A stretch of 64,000 nucleotides of DNA, taken from assembly GCA_963772375.1 (NCBI GenBank), contig CAVYXG010000001.1, positions 744,001-808,000 of the forward strand, read 5' to 3'. Every line of letters starts with the position of its first letter. Positions within the stretch are counted from its first letter, which is position 1. Shown here one piece after another: positions 42,205 through 50,233 of the stretch. The notes under the pieces are model-generated. The model saw nothing but the letters and a program-made list of their open reading frames with translations. It did not search any database and had not been told where the DNA came from. This DNA comes from DATBHM01 sp963772375. Its GTDB lineage: Bacteria; Actinomycetota; UBA4738; JACQTL01. A program made the position numbers and the translations under genes.

Positions 42205-43554
42205 CTACGCGGCTCCTGGGTAGCGAATGGTCCCACGTAACCGGTGCAGGCCGTGGTCCCGGAACCAGTCGCTCGTCCACATCTCGAGGTGGCGAGGCCG
42301 GACGTTGCGCCCCACCCGCCGAAGCAGGAGGCGGCGGAGCCGGCGCTGCACGTACCGGTCGATGGAGACGAACTTGTACGTGGCGTTCCCGGTGCGGAAG
42401 TAGTTCCCCCATCCCCGGAGCACGGGGTTCAGATCCCGGATGACTACCCGGATGTCTGACACCCCACCCCGGTTCCGGCCGGTGAGCTCGCGCACCCGCT
42501 GCCTCACCCGGTTCATGGCCCTCGCCGAGGGCCACCGGTGCAGGTAGTACCGGCGGATGCCCTGCTCCAGCAGGCGCCCCGAGACCCGGGCCTGGAAGTG
42601 ACAGCCCAAGAAGTCGAAGCCCTGCCGGCCTTCGCGGAGGTCCACCTTCCGCGTCTTGTCCGGGTTCAGGCTCAGGTGAAGCCCGGCCAGGGTCGTCCCG
42701 ACCAGGCCATCAGCCCGTTCCAGCGCGTTGGGGGTCCGGGTCATGACCACGAAGTCGTCGGCGTAGCGCACCATGACTCCGAGGCGTTCCCCGTCCCGTG
42801 CCCAGGCCCTGTCCAGAGCGTCGAGGTAGATGTTGGCGAGCAGAGGGGAGATCACTCCCCCCTGGGGGGTCCCTGCGACCGGCTCGCGGAGCCTCCCCTC
42901 CTCCATCACCCCTGCCTTGAGCCACTGGCGCACCAGCTTCAGCACCCGGCGGTCGGACACCCGCCTCCCCACCGCTTCGAGGAGCAAGTCGTGTGAGATC
43001 TGCCCGAAGAAGTCGGTGATGTCGGCGTCCAGGGTGAAGACGTAGCCCCGGATGAAGGCGACCCTGATCTGCTCCAGGGCCTCGGTGGGACTGCGACCGG
43101 GCCGGTAGCCGTAGGAGACGGGCGAGAAGTCCGCCTCGAAGATCGGCTCCAGCACGAGCTTGGTCGCAGCCTGGACCACCCGGTCTGAGACCGTCGGGAT
43201 GCCGAGCGGACGCGTCCGCCCGTCTGGCTTCGGGATGTACCGGCGGAGCACGGGGCTCGGCCGGTACCTGCCCGCTCGAAGGACCTGTTGGAGCTCTCGG
43301 AGCATCCGCTCCACTCCGTAGGCCTCCACGTCCGCGAGGCTCTGGTGATCGACCCCCGCGGCTCCCCGGTTCGCCCGGACCCGCTGCCACGCCGCCCACA
43401 GGACGTCATCCCTGTGGATCCGGTCGTACAGGGCGTGGAAGCGGCGGCCAGGTGACCGCTTGGCTGATGCCTGGAGCCGGCCTTGGAGGCGTCGCACTTT
43501 GTCACCGGAGGGTGCCCCGATGGGGTGGTTGGGCCGGGGGGTGACCCCGGCCAT
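42205..43554 (-). CDS. ltrA: Group II intron reverse transcriptase/maturase
   Basis: 449 residues from an ATG opening MAGVTPRPNHPIGAPSGDKV. RT motifs are RPLGIPTVSDRVVQAATKLV, GYRPGRSPTEALEQI, TLDADITDFFGQISHDLLLE, GTPQGGVISPLLANIYLDAL and the catalytic YADD in VMVRYADDFVVMTRT. The maturase (X) domain is VIRDLNPVLRGWGNYFRTGN. There is no endonuclease domain after it; the protein ends with the X domain and a short basic tail, as in bacterial class C/CL1-like intron proteins. A longer open frame to 44058 is intron RNA read as protein. Confidence 0.92.
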   Translation of the reverse strand: MAGVTPRPNHPIGAPSGDKVRRLQGRLQASAKRSPGRRFHALYDRIHRDDVLWAAWQRVRANRGAAGVDHQSLADVEAYGVERMLRELQQVLRAGRYRPSPVLRRYIPKPDGRTRPLGIPTVSDRVVQAATKLVLEPIFEADFSPVSYGYRPGRSPTEALEQIRVAFIRGYVFTLDADITDFFGQISHDLLLEAVGRRVSDRRVLKLVRQWLKAGVMEEGRLREPVAGTPQGGVISPLLANIYLDALDRAWARDGERLGVMVRYADDFVVMTRTPNALERADGLVGTTLAGLHLSLNPDKTRKVDLREGRQGFDFLGCHFQARVSGRLLEQGIRRYYLHRWPSARAMNRVRQRVRELTGRNRGGVSDIRVVIRDLNPVLRGWGNYFRTGNATYKFVSIDRYVQRRLRRLLLRRVGRNVRPRHLEMWTSDWFRDHGLHRLRGTIRYPGAA

Positions 43555-44067
43555 GCCCTCGCGCGTACCTCCTTGGCCGGCGTGACCAAAGTAGGGGTCC
43601 TTCCCTCCCGCCGGGTTGTGCTGCCCGGCGATCGGCGGTACTACGACCCCCTCGGACTCCCGCTGCCCTCCGCTTCGTTTCGCCGTCGGCTTATGGAAGC
43701 GGTCTTTGCCCGACGCAGGCGGGGCAGACGGGCCTCTCCTGTTCCGAACCGAACCGTGAGCACGTGCCGTTCCCCGTACCCCGGGGAGACCTGGCGCGGA
43801 TGGTCCGGAAGTCCTAGCGCCAGACGTGGCCTTCGCCGTGACATGAGCGGCTCGGCTCTCCCGTTGTGAATCTGACGAGGCTGCAGGATTCACTTGATGT
43901 TGCGGCCCGCGCTCTTGCTCCCCCCAGAGGGGCTCTTGACGCCACGCTTCGACCGGACGCCTCTCGACGCCGGCCGGTGGCCTGCTACCAGGCGCTCCGG
44001 CGCTTACCTGGGCGGGACTTGCACCCGCTGGCTCGGTCCAGCTTTCAGGACGCGACACGGCGGGATT

Positions 44068-44517
44068 CTACGCAGCGCTCCCGCCCCGGCCGAGGAACGC
44101 CAGCAGTTCCGGCAGGTGCTCGGCGACGTGCGCCGGCCCCGACTCGACGAACCACTCCTCGGCGTCCGACGTGACCTCGGGCAGGGCGCCCCATTCCTGG
44201 AACATCCGCGTCCGGGCCGACTCCATCTCCGCCCACACGTCCCGGAGCGGCTGGTCCTTCATGGCCTCGTAGAAGCGCGCGTTCATGGCGTCGACGTCGA
44301 CGGGGGCCGAGTCGAACGTGCCGAACCGGATCTGCTCGAGGACGTTGGCGGCCTCCGCCATCCAGCACCCCAGGTGGGCAATGAGGTCCTTGGCGGTCCA
44401 GTCCTCGGTGACACCGGGCTCGAGCAGCCGGTCGCGGGGAACGGCTTCGAGCGCGGCGCACAGCTCACCCCACCGGGCGTCCTCCTCCGCGATCAGCTCG
44501 CGCTTGCGATCGGCCAT
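44068..44517 (-). CDS. DinB/maleylpyruvate isomerase-like protein
   Basis: 149 residues from ATG with AAGGGGAG upstream. RKRELIAEEDARWGELCAAL, PGVTEDWTAKDLIAHLGCWM and PVDVDAMNARFYEAMKDQPL match the DinB-like four-helix bundle (maleylpyruvate isomerase N-terminal type). The W-x-x-x-D-L-x-x-H-L motif carries the first metal histidine; others may be in HVAEHLPEL. In many actinobacteria such proteins use mycothiol, but the substrate is unknown here. It lies 17 bases downstream of obgE and is separated from nadD only by the intron. Confidence 0.78.
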   Translation of the reverse strand: MADRKRELIAEEDARWGELCAALEAVPRDRLLEPGVTEDWTAKDLIAHLGCWMAEAANVLEQIRFGTFDSAPVDVDAMNARFYEAMKDQPLRDVWAEMESARTRMFQEWGALPEVTSDAEEWFVESGPAHVAEHLPELLAFLGRGGSAA

Positions 44518-44533
44518 GTGTGCGCTCCCCTTC

Positions 44534-45784
44534 CTACCCATCCGGGTCCGGAGGCTCGTCCCCCGGGAAGAACTCGAACGCCCGGTCGCCGATGACGACC
44601 TCGTCGCCCCGGCGGGCCCCGGCGGAGGCCAGCTTGCGCTCCACGCCCTCCTTCACCAGCCGGCGCTGGAGCGTCGTCACCGAGCGGGGGTCGTCGAAGT
44701 CGGCGGCCGCCACCCATCGCTCGACGTCGCGGCCGACCACGCGGAACCGCTCGCCCTCCCGGCGGACGACGAACCGCTCCCGGGCGGGGCGGAGCACGAC
44801 GTAGGGCTGGAGTTCCGGCTCGTCCGACCTCACGGCGGCGACCACTCCGGCGACGCGCCGCCGGAGCTCGTCGAGGCCCTCGCCGGTGACCCCGCTCGCG
44901 ACGACGGCGTCGGGACCGAGCGGTGTGGCGGCATCGGCGTTCACGAGGTCGGCCTTGGTCCCCACGACGACCTGGGACCGCTCCGCGAGCGCCGGGTCGT
45001 AGGCGGCCAGCTCGGCCCGGACGGTGGCTAGGTCGGCGGCCGGGTCCTCGGCGGTGAGGTCCACGACCAGCACCAGCACGCGGCACCGCGAGACGTGCCG
45101 GAGGAACCGGTGCCCCAGGCCCCGGCCCTCGGACGCGCCCTCGACCAGGCCCGGGATGTCGGCCACGACGAACCGCTCCTCGTCGCCGGTCACGCCGAGG
45201 TTCGGCGTGAGGGTGGTGAACGGGTAGTCGGCGATCTTGGGCCGGGCCGCCGACAGCCTGGACAGCAGCGTCGACTTCCCGGCGTTGGGCAGACCCACCA
45301 GTCCGACGTCGGCCACGATGCGGAGCTCGAGCTCGAGGCGGTGTTCCTCGCCGGGCTCGCCGGCCTCCGCCGCGCGAGGCGCCCGGTTCCGGGCGTTGGC
45401 CAGGGCCGCGTTCCCCCGGCCGCCCCTGCCGCCCCGGGCCACGACCGCCCGGGCCCCCTCCCCCACCAGGTCGGCGACCAACCCCCGCTCGTCCCGCACG
45501 AGGGTCCCGTCGGGAACCTGGACGATGAGATCGGCCGCGGCCGAGCCGCTGGAGCGGCTCTTCCCGCCCGGCTGGCCGTTCCGGGCCCGCTGGTGGGGAT
45601 GGTCGGCCAGCCACGACAGGTCGCGCAGGCCGGTCGAGACCTCGAGGACCACCGAGCCCCCGTGCCCGCCGTCGCCGCCGTCCGGACCGCCCCGAGGCGT
45701 GAACGGCTCACGCCGGAACGACGCGGCCCCGTCGCCGCCCTGGCCACCCCGCACGAACACCACGGTCTCGTCCGCGAACGCCAT
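44534..45784 (-). CDS. obgE: GTPase Obg
   Basis: 416 residues. The glycine-rich Obg fold starts FADETVVFVRGGQGGDGAAS with FTPRGGPDGGDGGHGGSVVL; the G domain has GLPNAGKSTLLSRLSAARPK (G1), IADYPFTTLTPNLGV (G2), DIPGLVEGASEG (G3) and GTKADLV (G4, variant of NKxD). The C-terminal Obg-specific OCT domain follows, with RFRVVGRDVERWVAAADFDD. Obg aids 50S assembly and responds to (p)ppGpp. G4 reads GTKAD rather than NKxD, which occurs in some actinobacterial Obg proteins. Confidence 0.95.
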   Translation of the reverse strand: MAFADETVVFVRGGQGGDGAASFRREPFTPRGGPDGGDGGHGGSVVLEVSTGLRDLSWLADHPHQRARNGQPGGKSRSSGSAAADLIVQVPDGTLVRDERGLVADLVGEGARAVVARGGRGGRGNAALANARNRAPRAAEAGEPGEEHRLELELRIVADVGLVGLPNAGKSTLLSRLSAARPKIADYPFTTLTPNLGVTGDEERFVVADIPGLVEGASEGRGLGHRFLRHVSRCRVLVLVVDLTAEDPAADLATVRAELAAYDPALAERSQVVVGTKADLVNADAATPLGPDAVVASGVTGEGLDELRRRVAGVVAAVRSDEPELQPYVVLRPARERFVVRREGERFRVVGRDVERWVAAADFDDPRSVTTLQRRLVKEGVERKLASAGARRGDEVVIGDRAFEFFPGDEPPDPDG

Positions 45785-45834
45785 GTCGGAACCGATTCTC
45801 CCGAAACCCCGCCCTGGTTGGATGATGTGCGCCG

Positions 45835-46278
45835 ATGGAACAGGACCGCTCCCCGAGCCGCGACGCCCCGGCCCAGCCGGCCGCGATCCCCGCGCGCGTG
45901 TGGCTCAGCCGGCTCGGCATGCCGGGCGGCGACATCGAGGGAACCCTCCGCCTCACCGCGACGCACCTCCGGTTCGAGCACCGTCGGGGCGCGGACCACG
46001 AGGTGGTTCCGCTCACCGCCGTCCGCCGGGTCAAGCGGCCTGTCGGCTCGCCGGTCCTCTACGTCGAGTACACGCGGGACGCGGAATTGGTTCGGCTGGC
46101 GTTCTTCTTCGCCCAGCCGCCGCCCATCGACGAGGACGTGTCGAAGGTGCGGGCCCGCCGCAAGCGGAGCGACAACGCCGGGTTCATGTGGCAGCAGAGC
46201 GGGGACGTGGCGGCCGTCGTCCGGTCGTGGCGGAACGCGATCCGGGAGGCCGTGAAGCGGGCCCGAACGGCCGATTGA
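45835..46278 (+). CDS. PH/GRAM-like hypothetical protein on the opposite strand of the rpmA-obgE operon
   Basis: 147 residues from ATG. The core VWLSRLGMPGGDIEGTLRLT, ATHLRFEHRRGADHEVVPLT, AVRRVKRPVGSPVLYVEYTR and LVRLAFFFAQPPP follows the seven-strand pattern of PH/GRAM-like domains. A basic helix SWRNAIREAVKRARTAD ends it. It is encoded against the direction of rpmA and obgE and fills the space between them, so obgE probably has its own promoter within or beyond it. Function unknown. Confidence 0.75.
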   Translation: MEQDRSPSRDAPAQPAAIPARVWLSRLGMPGGDIEGTLRLTATHLRFEHRRGADHEVVPLTAVRRVKRPVGSPVLYVEYTRDAELVRLAFFFAQPPPIDEDVSKVRARRKRSDNAGFMWQQSGDVAAVVRSWRNAIREAVKRARTAD

Positions 46279-46283
46279 GGGGG

Positions 46284-46541
46284 CTACTCGGAGGGAGCGG
46301 TGATCGTCGCGAACCTGCGGCCGTTGGACTCGTGGAAGCCGACCGAGCCGGAGCGGCGAGCGTACAACGTGTCGTCGCTGCCCTTGCCCACGCCCTCACC
46401 CGGGTGGATCCGCGTGCCACGCTGGCGCACGATGATCGTGCCGGCGGTCACGTCCTGACCGCCGAACGCCTTCACGCCGAGCCGCTTGGACTCGGAGTCC
46501 CTCCCGTTGCGTGAGGAGCCGCCGCCCTTCTTGTGAGCCAT
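46284..46541 (-). CDS. rpmA: 50S ribosomal protein bL27
   Basis: 85 residues, MAHKKGGGSSRNGRDSESKR followed by LGVKAFGGQDVTAGTIIVRQ and RGTRIHPGEGVGKGSDDTLY. All bL27 hallmarks are present, including the N-terminal AHKKGGGS that reaches the peptidyl-transferase centre without a cleavable extension. Its ATG is 22 bases from the stop of rplU, as in the usual rplU-rpmA pair. Confidence 0.97.
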   Translation of the reverse strand: MAHKKGGGSSRNGRDSESKRLGVKAFGGQDVTAGTIIVRQRGTRIHPGEGVGKGSDDTLYARRSGSVGFHESNGRRFATITAPSE

Positions 46542-46563
46542 GGTCGCTCCAGGGTACCAGCCG

Positions 46564-47151
46564 CTACTCGCCCGCTTCCGCCTCGGCCTGTGCGTCGGAC
46601 TCGCCGGGCTCGGCGGCGTCGGGGCCCGCCTCGGCCTCGGCCGCGACCTCGGCGACCTCCGCGGGCGGCGTCTCGGCCGGCGCGGTCTCGGCCGCGGTCT
46701 CCTCCGCGTCGGCCGCCGATGCCGGTTCAGCCGCTGCGGCCCTCTTCGCCGCCGCCGTCCTGGAGGCCGTGGACTTCGCCGACGACTTCGGCTTCGGTTC
46801 CTCGGACCCGACGTCGTCTGCAGCCTTCTTCGCGGCCGGCTGGCCGGGGAGCTTGATCTCGCCGATCTCCACCAGCGTGTACATCTGGCGGTGCCCGGTG
46901 TGACGGGCGTAGCCGGTCTTGTTCCGGTACTTGAAGACCTTGACCTTCTCGCCCTTCTGCTCGCCGACGAGCTTGCCGGTCACGACGGCCTTCGCGATCT
47001 CCTTGCCGACGTGCGTCTTGTTGGCGTCGTCGACGACGAGCAGCGGCTGGAACTGCACCGCGTCGTCCTTCGCGTGCATCAACTCGACCTCGATGACGTC
47101 GCCGGGCTTCACCCGGTGCTGCTTTCCGCCTGCCTTGATGACGGCGTACAT
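46564..47151 (-). CDS. rplU: 50S ribosomal protein bL21 with long Ala/Glu-rich C-terminal extension
   Basis: 195 residues, about twice the usual length of roughly 103. The ribosomal part is MYAVIKAGGKQHRVKPGDVI, EVELMHAKDDAVQFQPLLVV and RNKTGYARHTGHRQMYTLVE. The remaining 90 residues are lysine- then alanine/glutamate-rich low complexity (KKAADDVGSEEPKPKSSAKS, AAEAEAGPDAAEPGESDAQA). The ATG has GAGGAGG upstream. The extension may project from the ribosome or be a tether; its role is unknown. Confidence 0.94.
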   Translation of the reverse strand: MYAVIKAGGKQHRVKPGDVIEVELMHAKDDAVQFQPLLVVDDANKTHVGKEIAKAVVTGKLVGEQKGEKVKVFKYRNKTGYARHTGHRQMYTLVEIGEIKLPGQPAAKKAADDVGSEEPKPKSSAKSTASRTAAAKRAAAAEPASAADAEETAAETAPAETPPAEVAEVAAEAEAGPDAAEPGESDAQAEAEAGE

Positions 47152-47213
47152 GTCGGTTGCCTCCTCGCGTTCAACGGGCGCCACCAGCCGGCGGCGCCCG
47201 CGAGCGTCTCGTG

Positions 47214-49724
47214 TCAGATCTCGTGCGTGATCAGTATGCCGCGCCCGCCGCAGGTCGGACACGTCTCGCTGAACGAGTCCAGCAGGCCCCCCGACACACG
47301 CTTGCGCGTGATCTCGAGGATCCCGAGCGGGCTGATGTCGAACACCTGCGAGCGCGTCTTGTCCTTGGCCATCGCGGTGTTGATCGTGTCGATGACCTCG
47401 CGCTTGTTCTTCTCGAGCAGCATGTCGATGAAGTCGATCAGGATCATGCCGCCGATGTCCCGCAGGCGGAGCTGCCGGGCGATCTCCTCGGCGGCCTCGA
47501 GGTTGGTCTTCGTGACCGTCTCCTCGAGGTTCGCCTTGCCGACGTGCTTGCCGGTGTTCACGTCGATGACGGTCATGGCCTCGGTCTTGTCGATGACGAG
47601 GTACCCGCCGGACGGGAGCCACACCTTGCGCTCGAGCGCCTTGTGGATCTGCTCGATCAGGTGGTACTGCTCGAACAGCGGCAGCCGGCCGTCGTGCATC
47701 CGGACCTTGTCGACGAGCTCCGGGGCCACGCCCCGCAGGTACTCGCGGATCGTGGCGAGCACCGGCTCGGAGTCCGTGACGATCTCGCGGAACTCCTCGT
47801 CGTTGAACAGATCGCGGACCACGCGGACCGTGAGTTCGGGCTCCTCGTACAGCAGCGCCGGAGCCTTGGCCTTCTTCGAGCGCTTCGAGATCTGCTCCCA
47901 CTCCGCGGCGAGCCGGCGGAGGTCGTCGGTGAGGTCCTGCTCGGTGGCGCCCTCGGCGGCGGTGCGGACGATCACGCCGTGCTGCTCCGGGTGGACCTTC
48001 TTGATGATCGCGCGGAGGCGACGGCGTTCGTTGTCGGGCAGCCGCCGGCTGATGCCGAACACGTCGGAGTTCGGGACCATCACCACGTAGCGGCCCGGGA
48101 GGCTGATCTCCTGGGTGAGGCGGGGGCCCTTGCCGCCGATCGGGTCCTTCGTCACCTGCACCAGCGCGGCCTGGCCCGCCTTGATGACCTGCTCGATGCG
48201 CTGCTGACGGCCGCCGATGTCCTCGTCGTAGCTCACCTCGCCGGCGTACAGCACGGCGTTGCGGCCCTTGCCGATGTCGATGAACGCGGCCTCCATGCCG
48301 GGGAGCACGTTCTGCACGCGGCCGAGGTAGATGTTGCCGACCATCGACTTCGCGCCGACGCGGGTGATGTAGTGCTCGACCAGCTGGCGGTCCTCGACGA
48401 CCGCGATCTGGTCGCGCTCGCCGTGCTCGGTGATGAGCATGAGCTTGTCGGTGCCGCGGGGAACGACCGGCATGGGCTCGCGACGGCGCATGGTGGCGCG
48501 GGACCGCCGGGTGCGCGTCGGGCCGCCGTCGTCGCCGGCCTCGGTGCTCTTCGCGGCCCGAGACCGCGACCTGGTCCTGGTCGGGGGAGCGGCCTCCGCC
48601 CTGCCGCCCGCCTTGGCCTTGGCCTCGGTCTTGGTCTTGCCACCCGCCTTGGCCTCGGTCTTGGCTCCTGTCTTGGCCTCGGCCTTGGCACCTGTCTTGG
48701 TGTCGCCCTTGGCTGCGGTCCTCGTTCCGGTCCGGGCGCTCTGTCGCTTGGCATGCTGCGGCTGCTTCGCCCCGGAACCGCCGGCGGTGGCGCCGCCGTC
48801 CCCGGCGTCATCGGCGGCCGCGGCCTCGCCGCCCTCCACCGATTGGGATCCGCTCCGGCGGCGGCGGCGGCGGCGGCGTTTGGCCGAGGCCGACAGGGGA
48901 GCGTCGTCGCCGGACGACGCCGGCCGGTCCAATTCGGCTTCCCCTTCCCCAGAGGGCTCCGACCCCGCCTCGGCAGGTGCGTCCGCGGCTGCCGAGGGCT
49001 CCCGTCGGGCGCGGGGCGGGCGAGGCATGGACGTATGCTCCTCGGCGGCCTCGCCGGACGCGGCCGCCTCGCCGGCGTTCGGTGGGGCCGGGGCCTCGTC
49101 GGAAGCGCCGGCCCCCGCGCCGCCCGACCGGCTCCGCCCGCGGCCGCGGCTGCCGCGATGGCGGCGCCTCGGTCCCGTGGCCGTCCCCGTCGACTGGTCG
49201 CCCGAGGCCGCTTCGGACCCGGCGCCCGTGGCCTCGGCGGACTCCGGCGTCCCGCCGCCCGACGACGTCTCACCGTCACCGACCGTGGCCTGCGATCCGG
49301 CGTCAGGGCTCGCGGGACGCGGCGTGGGACGCCTGGCCTGGCCACTCCGGCCGGATCCGCTTCGCGCGGGGGCGCCGTCGCCGTCCGCGGTCACGTCGGC
49401 CGTCGACTCCGGGGCGGCGCCGTCGGACGCCTCGTCGCCGTTCGCGGCGGCTCCGGTGGACGCGCCCGAACCGGACCGCCCCCTGCCACGGCCGCCGCGC
49501 CGGCGCCGGCGCCTCGCGGCGGTGGTCGTGCCGGCCCCGGCGCCGTCGGCGGGCGCGTTCGACCCCGGGCCGTCCTTCGCCGAGCCGGAGTCGGAGCCGG
49601 AGCTCGTGTCGGAACCCGTCGCGGATCCCACGGAGTCGGACCGGGGCTCGGATGCGGCGGAATCGGGTCCGGGCGCGTCGGCGCCGGCCCGCTCGGTGAC
49701 GGCCCCCTGGGGCTCGTCGTTCAT
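47214..49724 (-). CDS. rne: Ribonuclease E/G family endoribonuclease
   Basis: 836 residues. The first about 400 are intrinsically disordered, mixing acidic Ser/Ala/Glu tracts with Arg-rich patches (RRRRRGGRGRGRSGSG) and a Lys/Thr/Ala repeat (GDTKTGAKAEAKTGAKTEAK). The catalytic half begins KLMLITEHGERDQIAVVEDR and has the S1 domain SMVGNIYLGRVQNVLPGMEA, the DNase I-like site with ADVNTGK-like VIDVNTGKHVGKANLEETV, and the zinc-link CPTCGGRG near the end. The catalytic domain at the C-terminus with an N-terminal scaffold is the actinobacterial layout. It leads the rne-rplU-rpmA unit. Confidence 0.95.
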   Translation of the reverse strand: MNDEPQGAVTERAGADAPGPDSAASEPRSDSVGSATGSDTSSGSDSGSAKDGPGSNAPADGAGAGTTTAARRRRRRGGRGRGRSGSGASTGAAANGDEASDGAAPESTADVTADGDGAPARSGSGRSGQARRPTPRPASPDAGSQATVGDGETSSGGGTPESAEATGAGSEAASGDQSTGTATGPRRRHRGSRGRGRSRSGGAGAGASDEAPAPPNAGEAAASGEAAEEHTSMPRPPRARREPSAAADAPAEAGSEPSGEGEAELDRPASSGDDAPLSASAKRRRRRRRRSGSQSVEGGEAAAADDAGDGGATAGGSGAKQPQHAKRQSARTGTRTAAKGDTKTGAKAEAKTGAKTEAKAGGKTKTEAKAKAGGRAEAAPPTRTRSRSRAAKSTEAGDDGGPTRTRRSRATMRRREPMPVVPRGTDKLMLITEHGERDQIAVVEDRQLVEHYITRVGAKSMVGNIYLGRVQNVLPGMEAAFIDIGKGRNAVLYAGEVSYDEDIGGRQQRIEQVIKAGQAALVQVTKDPIGGKGPRLTQEISLPGRYVVMVPNSDVFGISRRLPDNERRRLRAIIKKVHPEQHGVIVRTAAEGATEQDLTDDLRRLAAEWEQISKRSKKAKAPALLYEEPELTVRVVRDLFNDEEFREIVTDSEPVLATIREYLRGVAPELVDKVRMHDGRLPLFEQYHLIEQIHKALERKVWLPSGGYLVIDKTEAMTVIDVNTGKHVGKANLEETVTKTNLEAAEEIARQLRLRDIGGMILIDFIDMLLEKNKREVIDTINTAMAKDKTRSQVFDISPLGILEITRKRVSGGLLDSFSETCPTCGGRGILITHEI

Positions 49725-50233
49725 GCGGTTCTCCCTTCCCTCGTCGGGAACCTCGGAGCGGAAGGGTGCGCGGGCGCTTCGATCCGGTCACCCGGAGCGC
49801 GCGCTGCGCGCGGGAACGTCTTCAGCACACCGTGCGCGGTCTCCCGGCGCCGGTCGGTACGCCCCTGGAGGGTCCAGGCGACGCCGTCGGCGGCCAGTGG
49901 CCGCAGCGCGGCCGAGGTTCTCCTCTCGCCTGGCTTCGGGCCTCGCTCTGGGGGAGCGCCGGCCCGATCAGCCGGCGAGCACGTCTTCGGTGGCGGCGGG
50001 ACCGGCTCGGCACGCCGGGTCGCCGTCGGCCTCCCGCGTCGCACGCGACGCGGACAGCTACGGACAAGGATAGCAATGCGGGGGGCCACCTGCTTCGAAA
50101 GCGCCGAACAATCGGATCACTGGAATCGGGCAATGGTCGATGCCCATTTCGGGGTCGGACTTCCGTCGTATCAAGAGGAGCGTCCGGACCGCCGATCCCA
50201 CAGACGACATGCGCATGAATTGGTCGAACGGGC
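49725..50233. other. Divergent intergenic region and possible long rne leader
   Basis: About 500 bases between rne (minus) and the kinase hybrid (plus). It contains GC-rich hairpins such as CGCCGGC/GCCGGCG near 49955-49975 but no clear gene. A structured 5' leader controlling RNase E by self-cleavage is known in other bacteria and is possible here, but nothing specific supports it. Confidence 0.35.

Larger units (their letters stand above)
42097..44058 (-). mobile_element. Group II intron with encoded reverse transcriptase
   Basis: On the minus strand the RNA would begin GTGTCGCG (consensus GUGYG) and continue with the domain I segment containing GGGTGCAAGTCCCG. The encoded protein occupies domain IV, and a domain V hairpin follows (42150-42182) before a short 3' part. 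The 5' end lies about ten bases after the stop codon of the DinB-like gene, and the 3' end immediately precedes nadD. Exact 3' boundary is estimated to within about ten bases. Everything needed for mobility seems present. Confidence 0.82.

Noticed and set aside
43555..44058. N-terminal extension of the group II intron protein
   Set aside because: The sequence is the intron RNA (GTGTCGCG start, GGGTGCAAGTCCCG domain I block); the translated residues are low complexity and unlike reverse transcriptases.
49725..50233. Possible riboswitch or structured RNA upstream of rne
   Set aside because: GC-rich hairpins are present, but no known riboswitch core could be recognised, and such stems are expected at this base composition.
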